Positions 31,953-44,100 of a stretch of DNA of 64,000 bases are shown piece by piece (position 1 is the stretch's first letter; each line of letters opens with the position of its first letter). The translations under genes and the position numbers were made by a program. The stretch is taken from NCBI GenBank assembly GCA_963921195.1, contig OY992540.1, forward strand, positions 25,804,262 through 25,868,261. Reading direction: 5' to 3'. Source of the DNA: Pegoplata infirma. Taxonomy: Eukaryota > Arthropoda > Insecta > Diptera > Anthomyiidae. The notes under the pieces are model-generated. The model searched no databases and was not told the origin of the DNA. It worked only from the letters and a program-made list of their open reading frames with translations.

Positions 31953-33420
31953 ATATTAAGTTTCTAGATCTATTATTTCAGGAGACAAAGAAGTTACAAA
32001 GTACACTTTTTACCATTTTTCTCCTTTTAAAATTGGATTTACAAAAAGTACCTTTTTCAGATTTTTTTTTTCCGGCTTTCCTCTGTACATCAAAATTTCT
32101 ATTAAGTACTTTTGTAAGAATATTTAAATGATCCTACGTTTCACATTTTAAGTTTCTAGATTCATTATTCAGAAAATTTTAAAAGCACCAAAATATTTTT
32201 TTTTACCCCATTAAAATCAGAATTTCTAAAATGTACTTTTTTTAGAATGTTTAAACTTTTATGACAAATACATCAGCATTCTACAATTTTAATTTCAAGT
32301 TTCTAAAACCAATATTTAAAGAAATAGAAAAAGTATCAAAGAACAAATTTTTTTCATTTTTTTATTCTTTAAAATTGAAATTTCGAAAAGGTACTTTTTT
32401 CACAATTTTTTTTTTCGGCTGGAGGATCCTCTAAATATTGAAACTTTCTTTAAAGTACTTTTGTGTGAATGCTTTTTTTCGCTGGAAATAGAAATTTCAG
32501 ATAATCGAAAAAGTACCAAAGAACAATTTTTTTGTCCTTTTATTCTATAAAAATTTTAAATTTCCAAATATACTTTTTTCAAAATGTTGTTTCTCGGATG
32601 AAGGATCCCAAATTGTTTAAATTTTAAGTTTCTTTGTTCATAAAGTGTACCTTTCTCTAAATTTCTATAAAGTACTTGTGCCAGAATTATTTTTTTTTCA
32701 ACATTTCAAGTTTCTGGAACCATTATTTCAGGAGACAGGTGTGCTAAAGCATAATTATTTACCATTTTTTCCAATTAAAATTGGAATTTCCAAAAGCTAT
32801 TTTTTTGTGAAATTTTTTTTTTTGGCCTTGAGATACTGCATTATACATTTTTTACAAGTTATTATATTTCGTCAAGTTTTTTTGGCCATTATTTCAGAAG
32901 ATGGAAAAACTACCAAAGTACACTTTTTTGCACTCAAGGCATCGAGACTTTTTATAAAGTACTGGATGATCCACCATTACACATTTCAAGTTTCTAAAAC
33001 CATTATTTCAGTAGATAGAAAAAGTACCAATGTTCAATTTTTTACCCTTTTTCCCTCATTAAAAAAAAAAATTTGAATAATTTTTTCTTTAGTTTTTTTT
33101 TTCCCCCACATTTATAATTTTAAGTTTCTATGACCTGTTTCGGGATAAAAAAAGTACCAAAATACACTATTTAATCCCTTATTGTTGCTTTAGAGTCGGA
33201 ATTCACAAAAAGTACTTTTTTGAAATGTAATTTTCCGGCCGAAGGATCCGACATTCTAAATTTCAAGTTTCTAGAATGTTATTTCTGAAAATATCAAATA
33301 GTACCAAAGTACCACATTTTTTACCGCCTTAAAATCCAAAATTTCAAGTCTGTAGCTTAAATGATTTGGCCTGAGCAATGATAAATCAGTCAGTCAATCA
33401 CCCAACTTTTTTATAACATA

Positions 33421-33841
33421 AATAAATCCATCTTCAACGTTTGCTGGGTTAGTCAACAACTTTTAGTCGTATATATTGCATTTCATACCAATAGTTTTTT
33501 TATGTTCAGTTTCATTTCATTTCAGTTGAGTTCTTTTTAGTTTAATTTTGATGAATTTCCGTTTTTGTAACATTACAATTTTTTTTCTTGTTATTTTTTA
33601 TTCGGAAACATTTAATATTGCGTGTTATATTGCAATTATATTGTAGAGTTCTCAAAGTTGCATTGTATTAAAACATTCATATATTACGCAGAAGATGACA
33701 TGAATTTATTTATTCTTTGGTTACTCCGATCAATGTTAATTAAATATTATATTTAAATACATGTAGTAGTTTAATCGATGGGGACATTGTTTCATTAGTC
33801 ATGTTTTTTTTTTTTTTTTAGAAATTATAATTATTTATAGA
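33421..33841. other. AT-rich DNA, nothing recognised
   Basis: No repeat shared within the window and no coding signal. Confidence 0.45.
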
Positions 33842-33843
33842 TA

Positions 33844-34137
33844 TTCGATTAGAGAATTATTCAAGCTCGAGGCCCAAAAATTCTATTTATGATATTCTCA
33901 TAATAGATTATTTCTTGCTTTAAAAAGAGTTACTCATCTCATAGTATATCTGTGAAGATCTGTTTCACCCTTACTAAGGGATCATTAGCTGATTTTAGAG
34001 AATCATTGTTCGTCAAACAAAAAAACATCAAACCATTTTCATGTTCATACTTCTTTTTAAAGCAATAAATAATATATTATGAGAATATAAAAAATTCAAT
34101 TTTTTGGGCCTTGAGCTAGAATTATACTCTAATCGAA
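33844..34137. mobile_element. Palindromic MITE, TA target
   Basis: TTCGATTAGAG at the left and CTCTAATCGAA at the right, each flanked by TA, with inversion continuing inward about 100 bp (CTCGAGGCCCAAAAATT against AATTTTTTGGGCCTTGAG). No transposase frame. Confidence 0.65.
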
Positions 34138-34612
34138 TATGTATTAATATTTTAGTTTGTGCGCAAACGATTTGTCATTAGACTCGTTTGCTACTTTGTA
34201 GTAAATCGTTTCTATTTTTGCTAAATAATTTTGACAATGGGTCTGACAGGTTCCGAAGCACGTGTCGATTAAGTCTTGCAAAGATGACTAACATAAATAA
34301 ATTTAAAACAGAAAAATAGTTTTCTTGAAAATTGTGCTATGAAAATATCATGGTTTTGATTAGTAGAGAAAATAGTAACCTCAAGCCAGAATAAAACCCT
34401 CAAAATATATTGTTTTGAAGGCCGAATAAAACAATTTTTATTTTTTAATAAAAATTAATCGGAATTATTTTTTAAAATTTTCAAAAATCCAAAGTTTTGA
34501 TCGCCAGTCGCTACGGATAAATTTCATACGATTGGCCTCGAATTTGTACCACATAACTTTTAGGTCTAGTATACTAAGAATTTGCGCGGACACTTGGGAA
34601 AATAAAAAGTTA
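34138..34612. other. AT-rich DNA, nothing recognised
   Basis: A short stretch near 34495-34555 resembles 38970-39035 and 47665-47720 (TCNAAANNTTTGATCGCC-like), so minor repeats exist, but no gene. Confidence 0.4.
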
Positions 34613-35630
34613 AACAAGTAGAAAAGTTTAATTCGACTTGGCCGAATCTATGAATACCCTCCACAATGCCCTTTTTAAGTGAGAGTAAATTTTCTAACGT
34701 GAAAAAATAATATTTTTGATTAGAAATACTTTATTTTGTGTAAAAAAATTTTTTTTTGTAATTTTTGAAAAAAAAAAAATAATTGACTAAATTTTTTTTT
34801 GAGTGTTAATTTTTTTTTAATGTGTAAAATTTTTTTGAGTGTATTTTTTTTGTTTTAGTGTAAAATATTTTTGAGTGACAAAAATACGTTGTAAAATATT
34901 TTTGTAACTTACTAATGTTTTTGAAACATGTTTAACGGGTTTTCAACACATTAATTTATGGTGAAACTAATCTGAAATTCACGGTTTTGCTAATAACTTT
35001 TGAACCACTGCACTGTGGGCCAGGATTTCCATTTTTTGGCCAATAAGGTCTGTAAGGCAACACATATTTAAAAATATTTTTTCGGAATGTCGACATCTTG
35101 AATTTTGTCCATCTTTAATATCTTTTTATTATACCTTAAAGTTTTTTTTTTGCATGAGGTTAAAGTCAAAATTTGTGATTTTTTTATATTTTTTATTTAT
35201 GAAACAAATAATTTTTTTTTGTACTTCAACACAATATTTTTTCAAATTTTCGGTGAAGTTCTCCTAAAGACATACATGTTTGTTGAACACATGATAAAAA
35301 CTGCCAAAAAGTAAGCTATAAGCATATTTTTTTTTAAATAAATAATGGAAATTCATACTTTTGTTGAAATCCGCCTTTTTTCAACACCAAAGTCCAAAAA
35401 AGTCCAAACGATATTGACAAACCTCGAACTACGATCTGTCTCTGACAATGTATTCTATTCACATTTTTGCGACCCTGTGCGACCGTTCATAAACTTTTGA
35501 TTTAGAGGCAATAAACCAAAATATGACGTTTAGAAATGCTCTAAAATAGAACTACAAAATTTTTTGATATTTTTGTTTCTATTGATTTCTAATAAAAAAT
35601 GTCTCACTTTGACAACATTGGCGTGATAAC

Positions 35631-35967
35631 TGGTGATGGGCACGTGAGTGAATTTTGACTCACGCTCACGCAAAAAAACATAATTTGCTCAATCGTTTTT
35701 TTTTCTCACACTTACTTACTATTTACGTGAGTAAACAAAACACCACTCACGTGTGACTTACGCTCACTCGTAACACACGCTAAACCTTTAAAACACGAAT
35801 AAAATTGTAAAAACTGAATCAATACAATTAAATAGTTTTGAATCACGCAAAAAAATTGCACTCACTACGAATCACTCACGCAAAAAATTGTCTCACTCAC
35901 TAACGAAAAATTTTAATCACGCTCACTTTCGATCACGAGTAATTCACGTGACCAGCGTCCATCTGTA
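35631..35967. mobile_element. hAT-type MITE, GTGAGTG family, old copy
   Basis: TGGTGATGGGCACGTGAGTG at the left and CACGTGACCAGCGTCCATCTG at the right resemble the termini of copies 29942 and 38098, and the body has CACTCACG repeats. The flanks GTGATAAC and GTGCTAAA agree at 6 of 8 positions, consistent with a decayed 8-bp duplication. Confidence 0.55.
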
Positions 35968-36231
35968 GTGCTAAACATTAAAGCTGGTTACGCATTTAAG
36001 CGGGCATATTCTGGCAACAGCATTTTTAATATTTTTTACGAAATTGTAAGCTTGTAGCATTATTTTTACATTTAGGATGGCAAATGCTTATTGGAAATAA
36101 AAAGTTCTCTCTTAAATGAGCCACTGAATATATGAACTTTTTAACACATTTCTGATAAAAGCAAAAAGAGGGATTTATAAAAACTTAAAAATTTAAACAT
36201 TGTACATTTTTTTAAAAAGCTATGTCCTAAG

Positions 36232-36860
36232 TTTTGGATCCGCCATTTTGATTTCAAAAAATCTGAGTTCGTATTCGTGTTGTGCAATCATTTCCTAGTG
36301 ATACTTTGAAATATTAATCAATAATTTAAATATCTTGTCCGCCATATTGGATCCGCTATTTTGAATATTTGATTTTTAAATCAGATTTGGCATTCCAAAA
36401 ACCATCAACATCAGACAACATAGAAAAAAAACTTAATATTTTATTTGACGCCACATTGGATCCGCCATTTTGAATTTAAAAAATCGGAGCTCATATTCGT
36501 AATTACTGACCCTAAATACATCAAAAATTACTAATTTAAGTACAATTAGCTAAGAATTACAAAAGCATATTCGCCATATTGGATTCGCCATTTTGAATTT
36601 CAAATATTTAATTCCAAAATCAGTTTTAACATCCGAAAAACCATTAAAATCGAAGTTTTTGGCCAAAAGAGACAACATATAAAAAATCTTAAATTTAAAT
36701 TTGTCGCCATATTAGATCCGCCATTTTGAATTTTAAAAGTCTGAGCTCATATTCGTTATTAACTACACCAAATACATCGATAATGATTATCTTAAACACA
36801 ATAAACAAAGAATTAAAAAATCATGTCCGCCATTTTGGATCCGCCATTTTGAATTTTGAA
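36232..36860 (+). repeat. GGATCCGCCATTTTGAATTT tandem array
   Basis: GGATCCGCCATTTTG-like text near 36237, 36348, 36467, 36585, 36715 and 36838 heads alternating unit types: one followed by TCTGAGCTCATATTCGT, the other by AAATCAGTTTTGGCATTCC-like sequence and ACCATCAA. The array lies inside the Transib-like element. No coding signal. Confidence 0.65.
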
Positions 36861-37318
36861 ATTTTTTTTCCAGAATCGTGATCAGCGAGCCTTTAACACC
36901 CATATGCAATACTTTTTTGACATATAGGTTAAGCGGTCTATTTATGGCCAAAATTCAGGGATGCTGGCCCACAGTGCACTGGACCGATTTGGCTGAAATT
37001 CAAAACGAACCAGCCCAGGGGAACAAAAAATGTATACGCTAAGCTTCAGCATCCTCAGAATTGCCTTTCGAAAGTTAGCGTGTTTTTTGTCTCGTAAATT
37101 CACAAAAAACCATTGCCGAAATTCACTCTTTCGCTTATAACTTTTAAAACACTGGACCGATTTCTCTGAATTGCAATACCAACCTGACCAGGTAAATGCC
37201 TAACATATATGCCAAACTTCAGGAGCGTCTTTCAAAAGTTAGCATTTTTTTAACAGACAGACAGACGGACGGACATCACCAGATCGTCTCAAAATCGATC
37301 AAGGATCATGAATATATA

Positions 37319-38905
37319 TGGGGCATTCCATGTCAAATCGGACACTTTGAAATTTTTTTTTTTAGATTTTCCCAATTTGTTTACAGTTTTTAGTACCCTT
37401 CGAAAACTCCTTCATGGTAAATTTTCAGATTTTTTTGATGACCCGTTCAAAAGATATCGAATTTTTAAAAATTGGTAGCTATAACTTCTTCAATAATGGT
37501 CCAAATTTCATTTTTTTTTTCAAAATTTTTGTTTTTTTACCTACTTTTAAAAAAAAAATCCCAAAAAATTCTTAAAAGCGCAAAATTTAAATCTCATTTT
37601 TGAAAATGTTTGTACTCTTCGATTTTTTTTGAAATTTTTTTGTGTAAAACTTCTATCAATTCTACAAATTTTTTGTCCAGGAGGATCGTGGGATAACGAT
37701 TATTACTATTTTTTTAAACTTTTTGAAAAAATGTTATTGTAATTTTCCAAACTTAAAATCATTTCTACTGCTCCAATGGTACGTCATAGAGGGATCCTTT
37801 ATAAGACCGACCCCCATTAATTTTTACGTCTTAGCATTTCTTTGGAACAAACTAATACCCTATCTCAAATTTCTAAGGGGGGTCCCACACAATACGACAT
37901 TTTTTAAAATTTGCTCCAAACGCTCTAACTGCCCTAATAGTGCCCTTAGAGCAACAAAATGTATGACCGACCCACAATATTTTTTCAGTCCAAACATTTT
38001 CTCTGAACACACCTACCCTCTATCTTTAACTGTTAAGGCGGTACCCATACATTTTTTTTTATTTTTTGTAAATTTGTTGTATTTAATCAGCTTCTACTAG
38101 AGATGGGCACATGAGCAGATAAGAGCGTGATTCACGCGTGATCACGCGTGATTGTGACTGAATTCAATTTTACTCACGTGATTGTGAGTGAGTGTGAGTG
38201 GAGAAAAAAATTGCGTGAGTAAGATTTTTGCGTGAGTGAGTGTGCGTGAGTCGATTTTTCCGCGTGAGTTTGCGTGATTATTTTCTCTTTATATTTCTTT
38301 TCGGACCAAAAAAAGCTACAAAAAAATTTTAAAATTGGGCTTAACTTAAGATTTCGTCCCGGGAAAAGCAAAATAAAATGTAAAATTTCGCTGAACTTTA
38401 AATTTTGCTGAAAACTTTGAAAGATTTTTGAAAATTTCGTTATTGAATTTTTTTTTTTAAAAAAAAAGATTTTCGTGAGTGTGAGTCAACGTGAGTGTGA
38501 GTTGTATTAAATTTACTCACGTGATTGTGAGTGAGTGTGAGTAGAAAAAATATGCTCGTGAGTGAGTGTGCGTGATTCAAAAATTCCTGTCGTGAGCGTG
38601 AGTGAGTGTGAGTCAAAAGTCACCCATCTCTAGCTTCTACCGGTCCAATGGTGCGTCCGAGAGGGGTCATTAGTTAAACCGACCCCCATTTATTTTCACC
38701 CTACAACATTTTTTTAAAACATACCTACGCCCTATCTCCACTCCCTAAGTAGGCTCCCATACAAAAAACAGTTGGAGCAAATTTTATAAAAATGTAATTT
38801 TGTATAGGAGCCTACTTAGGGAGTGTAGATAGGGCGTAGGTATGTTTTAAAAAAATGTTGTAGGGTAAAAAAAAAATGGGGGTCGGTCCCACTAATGACC
38901 CCTCT
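37319..38905. mobile_element. Foldback element of the TGGGGCATTCC family, right arm lost, with hAT insertion
   Basis: Starts TGGGGCATTCCATGTCAAAT after TA. The left arm and centre (GCCTACTTAGGGAGTGTAG) are present; the right arm stops at about 38905 after GACCCCTCT. A hAT MITE occupies 38098-38632. The 125-aa frame at 37723 is the family-wide chance frame. Confidence 0.7.
38098..38632. mobile_element. hAT-type MITE with GTGAGTGTGAGTG body, copy 2
   Basis: TAGAGATGGGCACATGAGC at the left, CACCCATCTCTA at the right, with exact 8-bp duplication GCTTCTAC (38090-38097, 38633-38640). The body closely matches copy 1. Removing it restores the foldback text CAGCTTCTACCGGTCC seen at 52558. Confidence 0.85.
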
Positions 38906-39446
38906 TTACTATAATACCTCGATATCTCAAAAACCGATTGACCGATTTTAACAATTTTGAAATTTCAAAAATCTAAAACTTTCATCGCCAAGCACCACGG
39001 GTTAACTTAATCCGTTTGGTCTCAAATTTGTACCACAAAAAGAAAAAGTACCAGTCTAATTGCGAGTAGGCATGGATTCGGCCAAGTAAAATTTAATGTT
39101 TTTTCTTCTGTTATTTTAAATTGCACAATTTAGATATGAAAATACTTGTAAATCTATACAGATTAATTGTTTTCTCCATGGAAAAACAATTTTAAATCCC
39201 TTAAGCGTCTTTTTTCATTTTCTTTTATTGTCAATTACTAGACTTTCATTTGACTTTTGCTATTTCATTTTTAAGTTCTTTTATTAATTTTTTTGTGCCG
39301 TATAAATCATTGAGATTCGTATGTATGTCAACGAAATGGATATCAACTACTCTGTTTTAATACCGGTGTAATCTTTAAACTATAAAATCGTTGACATTTT
39401 CGAAATGAAGTACTATATTTTTTCAGTACATTCTTATGAATAAATA
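38906..39446. other. No gene; fragment of a dispersed repeat then AT-rich DNA
   Basis: 38910-39095 includes AAACCGATTGACCGATTTTA and ATTCGGCCAAGTAAA, short pieces like those in TATACCC-type repeats. From 39100 I see nothing recognisable. Confidence 0.4.
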
Positions 39447-39586
39447 TTAGGGTGGCATTATACAATTTTTTAGAAAAGTGTGATGAATTAAAAACTGGAA
39501 GTTTTCACTTACAATTAGTGTAAGTAGAGACAAATGTGTCATGTTTTTTTTACAAAAATTACCAAAAATAATTTGGGCCACCCTAA
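39447..39586. mobile_element. Short MITE with TTAGGGTGGC ends
   Basis: TTAGGGTGGCATTATACA at the left and GGGCCACCCTAA at the right form short TIRs around 140 bp. Target duplication not resolved. Confidence 0.5.
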
Positions 39587-39736
39587 TGTTTATGCATTAA
39601 TTTTTTTGATTTCACGTCTGTCTGCTTACCTATTGCTTCTTTTATTTCTCTGCAGTCGATTGACAACCATCATTTATTGTTGTGTTTTCTTTACATTTTG
39701 TTACTGTATTTTTTTTTTAATCGAACAATATACGTA

Positions 39737-40630
39737 CAGTGAGTGTCAAAAGGAAGTGTACAGGTTTTAGACCTGAGGTAATTCGTTAACAACAAACTTG
39801 ACAAAAAAAAAACCCTTATTATTTTCAATCGACTATTATTTAAAAAAATGTTGTATAGAAAATTTTCCAAGCTTTAATTTAAGCCTGATAGCGTCCAGAT
39901 TAAGCAAATATGAAAAGAGATACGAGGGTCGCGCTGGAAAATTAAATTAATTGTAGATGTTTTTTTTTAGAAAATTTTTAAAAAATATTTCTAAGTTGTT
40001 TTTTTTTTTCAATTTCAAACAGTAAAAATTTTAAAAATAGTACAATAGTTTGACTTCAGTTATCAACTAATATTTCCAACGACCCAATAAAATTTGAAAA
40101 GCTGTTAAATTTTTTTTTTAAATGTAGTAAAAAAATATGAATTTTTTTGACCTCCAATTCTTTTGACCACCAATTTTTTGCAAACAAAGTAAATTTTTAA
40201 TTATTTTCATATCTCATCAATATACACTTGGTGTACTAAAATTAATAAACAATAAAATTTCTTTGTTTACAAAAAAATTAGTGGTCAAAAGAATTGAAGG
40301 TCAAAAAAATTCATAATTTTTTTACTGCATTTAAAAAATTTTGATTTTTGTTTAGGTCGTTAAAAAAATTACTTGATAACTGATTTTCAACAACTATACT
40401 ATTTTTAAAATTATTAATGTTTGAACTTAAAAAAAATCGACTTAGAAATATTTTTTAAAAATTTTCTTAGAAAACATCTACAAATAATTTCATTTTCCAG
40501 CGCGACCCTCGTATCTCATTTAATATTAGCTCAATCTGGAGGCTATTAAGCTGAAACTGAAGCTTGGAAAATTTCAAATATAGCATTATTTTAAATAATA
40601 AGCCTGTACACTTTCTTTTGAATCTCACTA
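39737..40630. mobile_element. Foldback Tc1/mariner-like MITE, TA target
   Basis: CAGTGAGTGTCAAAAGGAAG and TGTACAGG at the left are matched in inverse by CCTGTACACTTTCTTTTGA and ATCTCACTA at the right, flanked by TA. Inversion continues nearly to the centre near 40185 (GACCTCCAATTCTTTTGACC against GGTCAAAAGAATTGAAGGTC; ATACGAGGGTCGCGCTGG against CCAGCGCGACCCTCGTAT). A transcript would fold into a hairpin of roughly 400 bp. No transposase. Confidence 0.75.
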
Positions 40631-40632
40631 TA

Positions 40633-41185
40633 TGTATGTATGCACTTACCTTCCGGGTTCAGAGTTCAATAAACGCCAACGCAATTTATTTATCAACAAT
40701 ACACAGGAAAGGTTTTATAAAACTGTTTGTCAATTCTTGTGTATTTTTTTTTATTTGTCACATTTTTACAAGTGTCAAATATTGCAACATATTGAAGAGG
40801 TTGATAGTTTATTGTTGCTATTGCCGCATATTGTTGAAAATTTCAAAATGAAGTGTTTGACATACATAATTGAAAGATAATAAAAAAACCCAAAAAAATG
40901 TAAAAAAATTTTCATATTTGAGTGATCTTGATATTGATAAGACAATTTTTTATTGTTAGGCTAAAAATGTATTGGAATTTGTGGGTTAAGTGGAGGAAAC
41001 AGTAACACATTGACTTCATAAAAGAAAATTTAATAAAATATTTTTTAATAATGTTAAGAATTTAAAGATATTTTTTTTGAAATATCTAAAAATTGTTTTT
41101 TCTTAGGGCGAAACCAATTAAAGTTTTAAATTTTATAAATTAAAAAAATTAATTAAAAATAAAACATTTTCTTTTAAAATAAATA
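40633..41185. other. AT-rich DNA, nothing recognised
   Basis: Two overlapping frames (95 and 82 aa, 40564-40880) run out of the preceding element; both are low in complexity. No gene called. Confidence 0.45.
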
Positions 41186-44100
41186 CCCAGCAAAACTTGG
41201 AGGACTTCCAGAACTAGTGCTAGAGTCCTTCTTTTTAGCTCGACTAGTTCTCTATCTCGTTCTCAGAGTCATGATTTTTGTTTGAAATTGTCACCCTCAG
41301 AACTAGTTCTTGGGAAGTAGTCTAGGAACAATCACACCTTCTATGGAACGGTTCCATAAGTCATTCTAGAACCAATTGTTTATCCCATTCTGTAACCCAT
41401 GATTTTTGTTTTAAATTGTCACCACCAGAACTAGTTCTAGAACCAGTTCTTTATCCCATTCTTTAACCCATGATTTTTCTTTAAAATGGTCACGACAGGA
41501 AATACTTCCAAGAAACTATTGTGGCATGAATGTGGAAGTACTTCAGGAATGCCTTCTAGAAGTTGTGTGTTCACTAATTCTATTTAACTATATAAAACTA
41601 GTTCGAGCATAAATGTGTAACCAGTTTAAATACTAAAAAATCATTAATTTTTTTCTCAACAAATTCTTTAAAATAGTTTTAATTCAAATTTTAAAATAGC
41701 AAACTAAAAAACAACAAATTAAGTTTAAAAAAGTTGTCACAAAAAACGGAAACAAATTAGTATAATCAAGAAACAAGATACCCCCTAACTGACGAGAAAT
41801 GTTAAATTTTAGGGTATACTCGTAACATATTAATAATAAACAATACATATTTTTCAAAATTAAAGATGGCAAAGAAAATCCTAAAAATATTGTTGTTTAA
41901 AACGGGTTTTAGCTGTACGTGAGAACTGGGTATAAGGTCGTAAATGTGAACTCCTTATAAGTCCCGAAAAAAAATTATAAAATTTACACAATTTTTTTTT
42001 AGTTTTATAGTACAATTTGTTTTATAGAAGTGGTGTAGAAGTCATGTTCGACTAGTTCTTATTCACTAGTTCTCTATCTCGTTCTCAGAGTGATGATTTT
42101 TGTTTGAAATTGTCACCATCAGAACTAGTTCTAGGGAAGTAGTCTAGGAACTAATGTATGGAACGGTTCTTTAAGTCATTCTAGAACCAATTTTTATCCT
42201 ATTCTTTGACCGATGATTTTTGTTTGAAATTGTCACCATCAGAACTAGTTCTAGCGAAGCAGTCTAGGAACATTTTGTACATTTTTTTAGCAAAAAAAAA
42301 CATTTTTTGAATTATTTTTTGTTGAAAATATAACGCAATATCAGCACTTTACTGAACAAAATTAGTAGTATTTTTTGTTTCCGTATTATTTTTATTATTT
42401 CATTAATGCAATTGGAAATTATCTAGAAGGAAAATAAGCGATTTTTGAAGAAAAAAAATATTGTAGGGACCAAAAAATATACGATTATATGCATAGTTGA
42501 ATTACTCAAACTGCTTACTAATTTTGCTACAATTGGAAAGTTTTGTTTACAGCTGTAGAAAATAAAGTAGCATAACAGATTGTAGTAAGGTAATTGAATG
42601 GATCTATAAAAACCTATTTGCACTAATGCCCCAATACTTAATAATACCAAACAAATTACCCACACTCAGAAAATTATGTAAGTTACTACATGTTAGTTGT
42701 TTGTATATTTTACAGTAGTTAGTTGTTTTCAACTACAAAGTCAGTTATTTTTGTATGAAAAATATCAAACAACTATTTATGTTAGTTATTTAAAGTCGTT
42801 TTTTTGAATAACTAACAAAAAAGTACTGAAATGCAGTAACAGTTATTAAAAGTAGTTAATTTTATTTTATTATCTCTGAAAAATTTTCAAAGTTTTTGCC
42901 AAAAAAAAATTAATTTTTTTTTATTTTTGAGAACTTTTAAAAAAAGAAAAAAAACTTGGAAAAAATTTGGTCTTCAATTTATTTTCTGAAAATTTTTTTG
43001 TTTATTTTATTTTTACTACATATTAGTTGTTTTGACTACAAATGTTAGTAATTTTTACTACATAAGTCAGTTGTTTTTTGTCAGTTAAAATAACTAACAT
43101 TGTTAGTTGATTTAACTGAAAAAGTAGTTGACCCCAAAATAACTTACAAAGTAGTTATTTTAACTGACATTTTCAGTTGATTTTACTAACATAATTTTTT
43201 GAGTGCAATACTTAATAATATTTTTTGCCCCTCTGTACATACATATTTCAAAAAGTTTGACTTTTCCAAATAGAAGATGCAACAGAGAAATGCGTAATCA
43301 AATATGAGGAGTTCCGGCTACGACTTAAATTTTGAGGTAAAAATGATGTGATTTTTGTTTTGATGGCACATCGATGAAATTTGGCATAAATATTAGAAGC
43401 TATTTAAGAATAAGAAATTCGTTTGCGTCAATTAAATCGCGCAAGGGGGTCAAAAGTTATGGCGGTTTTAAGATTTAGCGGTTTTAAAAAATCTTAAAAA
43501 TATTTTAAATATTTTTTTTCTACACATTTGTTGCATGCGTTATTAAAACATGCCAGGATATATCATTTCTTTTAAAATATATGATATAAATTTAACCCTT
43601 TAATGACCAAACGATTTAAAAAAAAAATATCTAAGTACCTAAAATCGCGATTAATTCGCGGTAAAAGAAAAGTTTCACAATTTTTTATAACATATTTAGG
43701 CAATGCGCGTTGGTTTTACTGAAAAAAAAAAAATCACGGAAAATCGTATCATTGTACCAGTGTTTAAAAAAATCGGTGATGCTTTTTTATAACAAGAAAA
43801 TTTAATATGGTCCAAAAAATCTATTATCATCAAAATTTTTTAACCCGCCTCTGATTTTATGATGACACATCAAGTGGGCTTTCATTTAAAAAAAATTTCA
43901 TCCGATTTCGTGTAAAACTTTGGATGTGCCAGATCAAAACAGGTTTAGATAAAATCATCGCGCTTTCCGCTCAGAATGGCTTAAAGTAAAAAGTCAAAAA
44001 GCAAATCAGTTCTACTCGTTAAGGCACGGGTTTTGGTGTTTTAAAATGAACATGATGCATTAATTGCTACTAAAAAAAATTGGAAACAGATTTGCAAATT

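Larger units (their letters stand above)
29495..33420 (+). repeat. GTAC array IV with nested insertions and a right terminus
   Basis: Forward ~145-bp-type GTAC units, interrupted by a hAT element (29942-30522) and a TATACCC repeat (31317-31952). The array ends near 33381-33416 with CAATGATAAATCAGTCAGTC then AATCACCCAAC and TTTTTTATA, the degenerate form of the GTCAGTCAGTCA terminus at 62155-62203. The 143-aa frame at 32645-33076 merely translates the repeat. Confidence 0.75.
35011..36976. mobile_element. Transib-like non-autonomous element, 5-bp duplication CACTG
   Basis: CACTGTGGGCCAG at the left and CTGGCCCACAGTG at the right are inverted; TIR similarity extends about 35 bp. CACTG duplicates at 35006-35010 and 36977-36981. 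CACWRTG termini and 5-bp duplications are Transib features. No transposase; the 1966-bp interior has a degenerate hAT MITE (35631-35967) and a GGATCCGCCATTTTGAATTT array. The usual Transib target is CGNCG, which this one does not match. Confidence 0.6.
34613..37318 (-). repeat. TATACCC-family repeat split by a Transib-like element
   Basis: Starts AACAAGTAGAAAAGTTTAAT, TTCGACTTGGCCGAATC, ATACCCTCCAC (the reverse of the usual 3' end) and ends ACAGACAGACGGACGGACAT, AAGGATCATGAATATATA. The body holds the insertion 35011-36976; joining the flanks at one CACTG gives GAACCACTGGACCGATTT, resembling ACACTGGACCGATTT found again at 37151. Confidence 0.6.

Noticed and set aside
32645..33076. 143-aa ORF as a gene
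   Set aside because: It translates two or three GTAC units; the peptide mirrors the repeat (SKTIISVDRKSTNVQFF) and similar peptides occur in other arrays.
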